Below are positions 1 to 12,200 of a stretch of 64,000 nt of DNA, one piece after another. Source of the stretch: Strongylocentrotus purpuratus (Eukaryota; Echinodermata; Echinoidea; Camarodonta; Strongylocentrotidae); the NCBI RefSeq assembly GCF_000002235.5, contig NW_022145609.1, positions 11,624,328-11,688,327 on the forward strand, given 5' to 3'. The translations under genes and the position numbers were made by a program. The notes beneath the pieces are model-generated. The model was not told the origin of the DNA, did not search any database, and saw nothing but the letters and a program-made list of their open reading frames with translations. How positions within the stretch are numbered: the stretch's first letter is position 1; each line of letters begins with the position of its first letter.

Positions 1-121
1 TCATTCTTGGAATCATACTGGTGGTCACCATCCAGCCTGGTAGTCGAGGAGGAACTGAGAAGGATCCCGATGGCACGGAAGAAGAGGTTAATACAGCCTA
101 TGCCTTCATGGATCTCATCTT
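1..121 (+). CDS. SLC1A-like: EAAT exon: end of TM3 and start of extracellular loop
   Basis: Reading from base 3, this encodes [13 protein letters not shown], an acidic linker and AYAFMDLI, ending in a split Leu codon at a GTAAGT donor. It matches the end of TM3 and the segment leading to the conserved NMFPEN motif in EAATs. Vertebrate EAATs have Arg just before NMFP; here the split codon reads Leu. The 5' side is cut by the window edge. Confidence 0.92.
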
Positions 122-673
122 GTAAGTCCAATTCTTCCATGATTTCTCTTTGATTTCCATTCTAAAAAGCCTTCTTATTAGCACCAATAAAAGTATTTTC
201 CAACCACATTTAATGAATACAGTCACACTACAAGATGTGTGCAATGATATTCATTTCATACAAAGTTACATTTATAATTTTAAGGATTGAATTTTGTTTC
301 GTGTTTATGCCTCGTCACGACCAATGGCTAAATTCAGCTTAATCATGTTAATATGACTTGTGACGTGCCGATATAATAACCCTTATCACAGGCGTTTCTT
401 AACTCTTTAGCACTTATGTAGCTACATTTATGTTTAACATAACATTATCACAACTCGTGATATAGTACGTTAACGAAATTTCTGTCGAAAGTAGTGCTCT
501 AAAGCGTTGAATAATTTTTCTTCCCCCACTATTATTAGTATTACATTGTTCGAAGTTTGTGAGTGGGCGTATATCTTGTTGTTAAAGATGGTGATCTTGC
601 AGTTGATGTGCTTTGGTTATGATGACGTAATAATGTGATGATGAGGAGGATGGTGGTGATGATGATGATGATT

Positions 674-707
<34 letters not shown>

Positions 708-3103
708 CGATAGGGAAGATGATGGAAATGGTAGTGAAAACAAATCAGAGGACAGATGAAAAGGGGGATAGTGTCGATATGGATAAATCTATAATCAACA
801 AATAAGGTGGCTATAAGGTTGATTCCTAAAACACGCTTAATTAGCAATCAAGATAAAATAAATGATCAATCAATCAATTTGATACGTGTGAGAAAATGTT
901 AATGATGGGAGGCGGTAATTTTCGAGTTCGTAAATGACGTATGTTTTTAGAACCGACGCGACGAGCGACGCCCAATCAAAACACTGAGTAATCATCCCAT
1001 AACACGGGCGAGCCAACTCTGACTTAAATCGTAATCATTAATTGATAACAACTTAATCTCGACTGGTTACGTGGCATGACATCAAAGGTGCTAACCTGAC
1101 AACTTGCTATCATTCTCTTGTATGTCTTTTCTGATAGCACATGAATTGTTGAATGAAATTCCTGACACCTCGCATATATATATATATGATATGAAACGTA
1201 CTATGAAATAAACTAATTATATTTTTGCTCGGGAACTTAACGAAAAACTGTTTTTTCGAGTTTGAGTCATTGAATAAATGAATTGACGCCAACTAAACTA
1301 TTTCAATAAGGAATATATCAATAAAAAAAACATAAAAAGTAGTCCCTACGAATATACATTTCATAAACGTTACATGGAACAAAACAAAATTGTATGATAA
1401 TTGATAGACAGGGGAAAACCCCTGCCCCCGCCCCCAAACAAAAAATTGTTTCGTGTCGTACATTTTTGCTAGCTTTGATCAAGTTAGTAGCTCAACATTT
1501 TTCAGCATGTGGTAAATAAATTCATTTCAACACTTAGACATAATCCATTTTCACAAACTAGAGTGTGGAAGTACATTTGCTCATAGGTTAATGGTTCCAA
1601 TAATCAGAAGTAGTGTACTTTTCTCCTGAACGAAATTTCATAAACTAATGTATTGACTCATATATCATATTCGTCCCTATGGGACGGCTAGGATCAACTT
1701 AAATTGATAAAGCGGGTCTAACACGGAATGCATTAAAGGCTCTCGGTTTCAACCCTCTACGAGTGTTCATCATATTTACCTTGAAAATCTTGAGTATCTG
1801 TAAAGAAGTGTGCCATTGCAGTCGCAGATATAGGATTTTGAAGTAGAAAGGGGCGTCGACAAAGACTTGTACTTTCATGCTATGAGTATACGCCTGACCA
1901 GAATTAGAGGGACGCTCGCATCTTGGACCCCTCCCCATCCTTACATTTGCCATTGCATAAGTAAACTGCATGCTATACACGGGGGCTAAAGGATGTGAAG
2001 GGCAACCTAAGCATACTGAATAGCAGCGTCAAACAAAAGATAATAGATCAAATTTAAGATGAAATTATAGACGAAACTCGACAGAATTTGTGTTTTAGCC
2101 CTCACTTGAATCTTGGATGAGGATTAAACTTATTTACTTACTTACTTACTTATAAACTTATTACTATCCATAATGAATTGATATACTTTTAATAGGCCAA
2201 GTCAGCCTCGATGTTTTAAGTAAATTAATGGATGAAATCTAGGAACCGAAGTAACTAAATTTTCTCTAGATGTACGATAGCAGAAACTCGGTATAAAGAG
2301 TTTAATTTCAGCTCACTGAATCATTTATATTATTAAGACGAAAAAGATCAGAGTATAACTAGTATACAATTAAAAGGAATTATTCTTATATTGAGAATTA
2401 ATTCTTTTTATTTTCATTAACTTGTTTTCATTTTCTGTCGTTTCGGATTTCAATCATTTATTTTTTACAATTTACCTACTTTAAAAGTAAAGGTTGAAAT
2501 TTCAAAATAAAATAATGTTATCGGTTCTCTTCCAATCTTTGTATAACATATGGAACTGCAAATGACACCTCAACCCGTTTTATTTGGCTTTGTCACGTTT
2601 AACAAAGGCGTAGACTATTTATGACTGAATACGTTGATAAGACCTTGCACTTTAGCATACAATAAAATTCTATTAAGCAGTTAATGGTTTGTTTGAAAAG
2701 ACACGTTGATGAGAGATCAAAATGGCTGACGCAGCTCCCAAGAGTTTATGTCTCAAACTTTGGAAAAGGAAATAGTTTTGCTATTTGCTATATCAATGCC
2801 ATTTGTTTATTATTAACATCATCAGTTCTCATCACTGAGACCATTCTGATCATCATTATATCCTTGTACATGTTATGATTATTACTATAATAATTATGTT
2901 AAATTCGTTACAATGATGGCATAATAATCACAATAATAGTAATAAAAAACAACAGCAACACCAGTAATAATAATGATAATAATAACAATGATAATATTAA
3001 TAATAATATTAATGATAAAAATTATGATGATGACGACGATGATGATAACCAATGTTAAAAATAAACAGAAGTAGAAATAAAGTACATTGTAGTAGAAGTA
3101 GTA

Positions 3104-3150
<47 letters not shown>

Positions 3151-3222
3151 AGAGAAGTATTAGTAGTATTAGTAGTAGTAGTAGTATTAGTAGTAGTAGT
3201 AGTAGTAGCAGGTAACATCTGC

Positions 3223-3265
<43 letters not shown>

Positions 3266-6200
3266 CTACTAGTAGTAGTAGTTGTTGTTGTTGTTGTTGT
3301 TGTACTAGTAGTAGATAAATGTCATTGTTTTTGTTCAGCTTGTCATAGAATATAACTGTTTAATAATAATAAAAGATCCCTGTCTGATTTTCCTTCGACG
3401 TCACCTTTTAGGGGAGTCGTACACAGCACTCTGCAATGTTTAGACATAATAAAACCCTGACCTATACCACATCTATACAACGTCACAATACCAAAAACAA
3501 ACAGCTCAAACGCAGAGCAGCACGAGACTCCGGCTCTAAATGGTATTTTGAGCTAATCATTAACAAGACAGCATTCCTACAAAATCCAACATCCGCCATT
3601 TTGTTTTAAAACAAAACAACACATGTGTACTAAATGGACTGCATGGTGTAGGAAGAAAAATTTGGTAGCAAGTTTACCCCCTTGTGTACAACTAAATTAG
3701 TATTTAATTTATTTCCATGCAATGTTGTTCCGTCATTCTCTGTAAATTCCCCCAAAAGAATATTTGTTTTAAATTGAAATCACACCTTATTGATCAACTT
3801 GAAATGTACTAAATTAACAAAATTATAATTGTTGTTATAGAGGTGTTGTGGTTTAGAAGATAAGTCACCAGACTTTTGATCCCATATACTGTGTTCGAAT
3901 CTCTGCCACAGCATATACGTCCTTTGCCAGGACATTAATCTACATTTGCCACACTCAGCCAAGGTGATGTAAATGGGTACCAATAGGCACCAATCCATTA
4001 AAGCTTAATCGCCTTCATTTGGGCAGCTAAGCTGAGCCTGGGTAATAATCCAAAGCTCTTTGGAAACGCATGGAGATATTGATGAATATTTATATCATAC
4101 AAGAAATGAGTATCATTATCACTATTATTATTACCTTTCATGGCAATATTTTAGCAATTATAGTGCCCAATAAGTTTTTTCTTCTTTGCTGATTCGATCA
4201 TTGAAACTCCACCCCTTATTACAACAATGATAACGTAATGCATTGGAAAGGGTGTGGTCACATTACGCATGACGCTGTTTTCATACAGTGTACCAGTTGT
4301 TACCCGTTACCATTGTTTAGTTTTATTATATTTGTTTAAATCTCCCCCTGTCATTTACCTGGAATGCTTACACAATGTAAATTTTACTCAAATCTGTAAT
4401 TTATTGGATCAAAAATCATCATAAACGAAGAGCGCTTCATGATAGATTCTTTTCTTAATTCGTATTAAAAAATTGAGATTTGAAGTCTGGTGTGTTATGT
4501 TTCATAGATTTAAAATTATGTTATGTTGGAGGCATTATATTAATAATAAAGAAAACAATAATTTTGTATGGATAAAGGTTGAATAATCTCATGTGAACTA
4601 GTTTTGTATTGATTTGGTAATCATACCATCCTCGACGGCAAACAAATGTCATTCATCGATTCAATGACAAATATAGATGTGTGTATATTGCATCCTTGGC
4701 AATTCAAACACAAATTAGTTTCTATCGTCACGCAAGCAAGATTTCATATAAATATAGATATATTTGATTTGAGAAATGGTTCTTCAAGTCAAACAAATGC
4801 CAGCCAACAACAAAGGATCATAAAAGCGATGATTCATGGGCTAAAAATATGACTTTGTTCATTAAGTAGGGTGTTTTAAACTTGTAATTGAAGGGTCACG
4901 CTTTTCTCTACTCATGATATAATCCAAGTTCTTAGGTGAAAACAAAAACACAACGTTGCAAGGTCCCCTCCGGAAAATCTGTTCTCCTCTGCATGAAAAC
5001 AATTATGGATTATGATACTTAAACAGGTATCCCTTTATCTCATATGAGCGATAGTCAAAGAAACAACGATTGATATTTAAATAATTGTTAGTCAATACCA
5101 AATATTGCCTAAATTCGTCCTACCTGAAGAAAAACAAAACAAATATGGGCACATCCTTTGGGTAATACTAAAACCTTACGCTGATAATCCAACTTTTATC
5201 CTACTTATCTATTTAATATGAACAGTGCTATCTGGTGATGATTAAATTACATGCTCATTTACGTCAATTCGTCAGATACCGCACGCGCATGTAAACACAG
5301 CTGCCACTTTTACTATATTTTCCCGCCATTCGTCTTGTCACGTGATTATAAATATATACAAGACGCCAGGAATAAAGCTCTTGTTCATACATGTACACAT
5401 GACCCAAAGTCGCACTTTTCTCATACCGCACCAATATTAGATCATTTTGTTTGCGAGGAGACACATGAATATTTCCTTTTCATCCGAGATGGTTAAGAAG
5501 ATAATGTAAACAGTGAAATGTTCGCCCGAGATGGTCTAAAATATAATGTAAATACCGAAATGTAAAGACTAAATGTTGGCCTCGCGAAAATTTCGCTCAG
5601 AGACTTTAATAATGATTTATTTGATTTGTAAAGGGGGAAATGTCGAAACTACTTGCTATAGATTTATCCATATGCTTCCATTTTCCTGAGAACAAAGATG
5701 TTGCAGGCGATGAATATGAAAGAAGGGCGTTGAAGCTTTGCTGATAAGGCGTTTGTCGAGATTCTGATAGCGATGTATCATGTTTCAACAATTGATGAAT
5801 TGATATGTGTATTAATTGAATTTTGCATGTGTGTGGGTGTGGGCAATGGATGGTGTTGGTGTGTATGGGGTGCGTTTGTGTGCGTGTGTGTTAACGTGTA
5901 ATGTCTGAGAACATTTGTAGCATTCAGTAATAATTGATGAAGCAACTTCAAAGAGAAACTGAGCTTTTAAAAAGATGAAACAAAGAAAAAAGTACAATCT
6001 GTTATCATGTTTTACTTTTATCTAGATTGTAGATGCTTTGACGATGATATGCGACTAGAATTTGACACGATCGCAACTATATTATCGAAAAATCAACTCA
6101 GGGGATATTTCAATACCCTATTGTATGTCCCATATAACTAATGTTCGAATTACGTCACACGTCATTGCCATGTTCCTTCATTTCATTAGATGACGCACAA

Positions 6201-9200
6201 GGCTATATTAAAATTACCTGAGGTCAATTTTTGAAAGTATAGCTGCGATCGTGTTAATGTTAATGTCTATGCGCCGTTTGGAATTATAAGCTTTCAGTGA
6301 AAATTCTAGCTGAAAGTTTCTTTTCTTTCACAGGCAGGAAAGATGATACGATGCTGATAAAGTCCCGATTTGATGAGATTCCAAACTCGTCAACAAAATT
6401 ATTCCTTTCACATTTTTCACTAACCTCCTGATACCGACATTTCTTTCAATTACAGAAATATGTTTCCAGAGAACATTGTCGAAGCTTGCTTCAGAACGGT
6501 AATTATGGAACCTTCCTAACTTTTTTTCGCGCCATCCCCGGCGGAGCTAAAATGGCGCCGACGGGACCAATCTTTCCGACGACTGGCAAGACGAGACTGG
6601 ACAACTCTTGTCTGGTCTTTTTACATACAGGATTTTTTATATCTTGGTTGCAACATGAAGTTAGATTTCTCTTTGCAGATAGGTTTTACCATAACTTTTG
6701 GTGAATAAACGTATTTACGTGGAATTCACTATTATTATGACATGTCACATTATGCTCCATTAGGTTTTACCGTATAAATGACAAATCTAAAATCAAGGAT
6801 TAGAATGAAAGAAAATTTCAAAAACTTGAAATGATGATCTGTAATCAGTCGGTGTCGATTATGATTTAATTATGTTTTCAATTTACATCCGTACGGCGTA
6901 CGATTCATCATAAACATATTTAAAGAATACAATATCCATATTATACTTCACTGCTACCATTTCATTTACTAACCCAATCCATAAATTTATATCTACATAA
7001 TTATACACAATTGCTTTCTTCTCGTATGTGACATGTTATTTTGATAGTCGTTCCGTTTGAATACGAATTAGTTTCAGTTAACCCCTCTAGATTTTTCCGT
7101 GAGACTAGCGGAACTTAAAAAGATTATGGGTTATCAATCTTTCAGGGGTTCATTCTTGAAGTCCAGTTGAAAATGGAATTGTTCGAGAAATGCCCATGGA
7201 AATTGATTGTGTGATTGCTTGATTGATGGATGGATAAATTGATGGATTGCTTGGTTGATGGATTGATTGATTGATGGATGAAGGGATTGATTGATTGATT
7301 GGTTGATTGATTGATTGATTGATGGATTGATTTATTGATGGATTGATTGATTGATTGATGAAGGGATTGATTGATTGATTAATGGATGGATAAATTAATT
7401 GATTGATTGATTGATTGATTGAATAACCGATTGATGTCGCATTTGACTTGTTGATCGGATGGCATATTAGCTTGTGCGTGGATGACCGTTTAGGTAGAAT
7501 GCTTTGATTGAGTGTCTGCAGAAGTCCTTACATGATTGGATGTATTTCATCTGCTATGTCGTCATCCTGCATAACTTATAAACGCGATCGCTTTCAAGAA
7601 ATCAAATGATTGTCAATTTCGATACTCCACTATATCATGTATATCGCCCAAAGAAATGTCATAGTTTATTCAGATGAAAAATCCTTTCAAGTTTGCAAGT
7701 TTCAATGGAGTATGCACGAGGCCATTGAAATTGCTTTCAATATTTTTTTTTAATTCTTTGCCATTGTGTTAATAAAGCATTAGGTCTATATGTAATCTAA
7801 GTGTTTCTCCGTATTCTATTTTCAGTTCAAAACGGCAGGCATCAAGACAGTGGTGCCGGTTACTTCTTTGACCACGGGTGACTTCCTTAACCTGACCCTG
7901 ATGTCCGGGCTGACCATTCACCAATCCATGGGCTTCATCAACGGAACCCTCCAGACCATTGGTCAGAAGACCACGGACTTCAGAATGATGGCCCTTGACG
8001 CGAAAACCGTCAGTGATGACATGGATATGTTTCTCCAGGACATGGACATGACGTATACATTCTTAATGGAATCAGTTCAAGGGGCCAGTGGATCGGACCT
8101 GACTCCGGTGAATGATCTCCTAGCAGAGTTCTCAACCTACATTAATGATCTGAGAGCCGTCGTGGACGATCTTCCATCAACGGGAGAGCTGGATGAAATG
8201 TATATGACGCATTTGGGTAACATGACTGGGATGGTACTATGGGCAGCGGGTGAAACAGAAACTGAGTTATTATCAAGCCTCAAGAGCCTAGATGCTGTCA
8301 ATGTGTCCACCCTAAACGCCACGTCACAAGCTCTTCATTTGATCATATATTCAATGAACGACGTAGTGTACATGGTAGAACCGCTTCATATGAGTTCCCT
8401 TATCCATACATCAAACGCAGAGGTGGTTGAGTTGGTTAATCTGATTACGATGTTCCAACCGGACGATGTAGAGCTCACCAGACAGGTTCATATCATGAAC
8501 GTCAATCTGATCAACCTTGTCCTGGCGACGATGCAGGATCTGCAGAGCAGTGATCGTCTCGACCTTTCCCATGTCTCCCAGTCCATGCAGAAGCTGTCCA
8601 CCAACCTGGTGTACCTGATGGACATGACCGAAGAAGTGTACACTCTGGACTTCCTCAACCAGATCAGCACGCTCCTGCATGACATGACAGGCGCCCTCAA
8701 TCACCTTTCCATGGTCCTCTACACACCACGCACGCTCAAGATGGACTCTCTTCTCCAGCTTAACCAGATCATCGCGCAGATGAATGGAGTGGTGAACTCC
8801 ATGGCTGATGTCCTGCAAGAGAGTACGGATTACACAATCTGGTACAGGGGTAACACCACTGAAGTGATTGAGACGGTTTGGGAAGGGACCTACGTCTACA
8901 GCATGAATATCCTTGGGCTTGTCGTCTTTTCCATTGCCTTCGGTATCATCGTTGGTCGGTTGGGTGACGATGGAAAAGTGGTGATCAGCTTCTTTTCTGC
9001 TACTAATGAGGCCATCATGAAACTCGTCATGATCATCATGTGGTAAGAGGAATCATTCAGTCATCTGTAAAATATTGTTTTCCTGTCTTTTCAGCTCTTA
9101 TCATTTTACTATCACCCACCCCAAATGGTAACATAATATACTTCACATCAATTTTCCTTACTACTTTCTGGCATTTCTCTGTTACCCTAAACCCTAGTTG

Positions 9201-12200
9201 CTGATAGTAACTCAATTTTATTTTAAATATAATCTTAAGGTTTCATTTAATTTAATACTGGTAAAGTAACATATAGCACTTCTTATGTCAATTGGTTGTA
9301 TCGCTGGCTTTCCATAGGGGGATCTTTATTGCTATTGATCGTAAATTTGGGGGAAAATAATGGCAGTCAGTGGAGCCAAACTATCTACTTTCTCCTTCCT
9401 TTCGGAATATACTATTTTCCACTTAATTATGTTTTTTTAAAGATATTTTTTTTAAAACAATTCCCTTTCTTGTTCTCTCTTTATAATTATATCCCTAGCT
9501 TTTTTGTGTTTTTCCCTTTATGCACATCCTTACCTATCCTTACTTCCAAAAGGATCTTCTTTCCTCATGAAGTACATTTTTGTTCTCTATGACACCCCTC
9601 TCGCAGGTATGCTCCCATTGGTATCCTCTTCCTCATCACTGGTAGCATGGTGGGCGTCGAAGACTGGAGCGTGATCTTCACCCAGCTCGGTCTTTACATG
9701 GCCACTGTCCTCTCTGGTTTAGCCATCCACGGGATCATCATCCTCCCTCTCCTCTACGTGGTCGTCGTCAGGAAGAACCCTTACAAGTACTTGGCCGGCG
9801 TCACCCAGGCTCTCTTTACAGCTCTCGGAACTTCTTCGAGGTAATAATAATAATAATAGTTCAGTTCTTGTATAGCGCATAATACGTCATGAAAAATAAC
9901 ATCTCTATGCGCTTCCAATGAGAGCTTTGGAAATTATTACCCTAGCTTTAGCTCCGGCAGCCGTTATCAGCGCACAGTGCATTTCAAGGAATAATCCTAC
10001 CAGGTACCCATTTACCTCACCTGGGTTGAGTGTGGCAAATGTAGATCAATGTCTTGCCAAAGGACATTAGGTACCCAATTTTCCTCTATGTTGTGGGGAG
10101 TGGGGGTAGTATACTTTGTGACAATAAACTTGTCCTTTAATGATTGAATCTTTAGTTAAAACTGTAAAAACTGTATGAATGCGGACTCGTCGACTCCCAT
10201 TTTGAGTTATTCATATAGGCTCAGTACAGGAAAAACTTGGGTTTCGGATTAAGTGCTTATGAAAGTTAATCTGATTTCGGTTCTTCTGAGAAGACATCAT
10301 TTTTGCAAGAAATGTTAGGCAAAGTATTGATTCGACAACGTGTTGCACATAGGCTACATCTTTTTTTTCTCAAACTAATGCACACTTGCAAATGGCTTTC
10401 AATAAGTGGCATCGTTCTTCCAAATCGGATTGTATTTACAATCACGGAATTATACATCACAAACAATGATTCTCTGACATGCACTTAATAATTGTCTTTA
10501 AAATCTTCATCAGAGTAGGTAATAATGCAATCGTATAGTGACGCATCGTGTACAATGGGCAATGATATGACACTTTAAAAAAAATCTTCCACAGTTCGGC
10601 AACCCTACCAGTGACTACCCGATGCTTAGAGGAAGGTCTAGGTGTCGATCCCCGTGTTGTACGGTTCGTTCTCCCGGTCGGTGCTACCATTAACATGGAC
10701 GGGACCGCTCTTTACGAGGCAGTAGCTGCCATCTTTATCGCCCAAGTTAACGACATCCCGCTCAGTTTTGCCGATTTAGTGACAATCAGGTAAGATATCT
10801 GGGCCCTGTTTCATAAAACTTGTCATCAGTGACAAATGACAGTTTCTGTTATAAGCTACTGAAATCCTTGCTTCTGATTGGTTATCAGCAGATTTGTCAT
10901 TGGTTTTAGTCATTTGTTATTGAAAAAAGGCTTTGTGAAACGGGTCCCTGATCAAAAAATCATTTGTTAGGCCAATCAATTATTTTCACAAGGCTTAATT
11001 TTGCTAATTAATTTACGAGTATAGGAACGCAACGGTTTCTTGATATTTTCGTTGATGACTTTGTCGTCGTCGTCGTCGTCGTTATTGTTCATGAAAGTTC
11101 TAACTCCCGCTGGCAAAATCATGATACCTCCATTCTAAAACTTCCAACTCAGTTTTAACGATATTGTCATGATTGTGACAATGAGGTAAGATATTGATTC
11201 ACAAATAATATTGCTAATTAATTTACGAGGATAGTCATCGTCGTTGTTGTTGTTGAAATTTCTAACTCTTGCTGGCTAAAAACAGTGAAACCTCCTTCCT
11301 TAAAAAATGTCTGTATAAATAATCCAACTATAGGGTGTCATCTTTAAATGTTATCATTTGTAATCTCATATTACATAGGTGGATCCACATTACGTACTAT
11401 GGAAAACAGAGCCATCTATACACAGAGTTTGGCCAACTTGGTTTCACTGGGTCACAACATGGTGTATATTCTTTTGTTTTGTGGTTGCCCAACAAAGCAG
11501 TAGTCGCCGTATTGTGTCGAGCTCGAACCGGGTTGGCCAAACTCTGTGTATAGGTGGCTCTGATGGAAAATAGCATCTGCCGCCGCCCTATGATTGAAAA
11601 AAAAAAAAGTTTCGTATAGTTCCCACACATTCATGAAATTACGCTTCCAAGGAGATAAAGGGATCGACAAGTTTTGCGATATATCCAAACATTTCACCCT
11701 TCCCATCCTTCTAACAATTCTGGTTCCGTCTTTGAAACGCCGTCAGTAACTTTTCTTAAATGTTTACAAAACTCGAATGAAGTATTGATTTCATTTTATT
11801 TCCTTCAGTCTAACGGCGACCTTCGCGAGTATTGGAGCAGCCGGTATTCCCCAGGCTGGTCTCGTAACCCTCGTTATCGTCCTTACCGCAGTCGGCCTAC
11901 CTACAGACGACGTCGCCCTCATCCTTGCCGTTGATTTTATCCTGTAAGTATATAGCCATCTATATTTTTGTTTTGATTTAAAATGAAACTAGGTGTCTTA
12001 TGAATATCTCGTCTCCAGGGGATTTTAAAAGAAAAATGACCACACAGTAACACAGGTCTATTCACCGTTAAAAGTGACTAGCCAGTTGCTGAGTAATAAT
12101 TTACTATGGTCATTATTTTGTTATTTTTGCCACCAACAATATTCCATATCAACAATCTTTGCCTACACCCTATTTGATGGTCATGATGGTAGCCATAGCT

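Larger units (their letters stand above)
122..6455 (+). other. EAAT intron with microsatellites and one SINE
   Basis: About 6.3 kb between two EAAT exons. It holds GAT, TAG/TTG and TG microsatellites and a tRNA-derived SINE at 3834-4110. No additional exon with splice signals and protein similarity was recognised. The small reading frames here (for example the poly-His and poly-Ser/Val ones) are translations of trinucleotide repeats. Confidence 0.7.

Noticed and set aside
617..847. Poly-His open frame on the minus strand
   Set aside because: It is the translation of a GAT microsatellite within an intron.
3009..3318. Long Ser/Val/Thr low-complexity frames on both strands
   Set aside because: They come from TAG/TTG repeats and have no non-repetitive part.
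8411..8818. Minus-strand frame of 135 codons opposite the EAAT loop
   Set aside because: Shadow of the real exon; no splice or family support.
9826..9843. Apparent Arg in the HP1 serine motif (GTSSR) that would resemble the archaeal GltPh arrangement
   Set aside because: The AGG spans the exon end and intron start. Splicing AG at 9840 to T at 10595 gives Ser, restoring the ordinary SSSSATLP motif.
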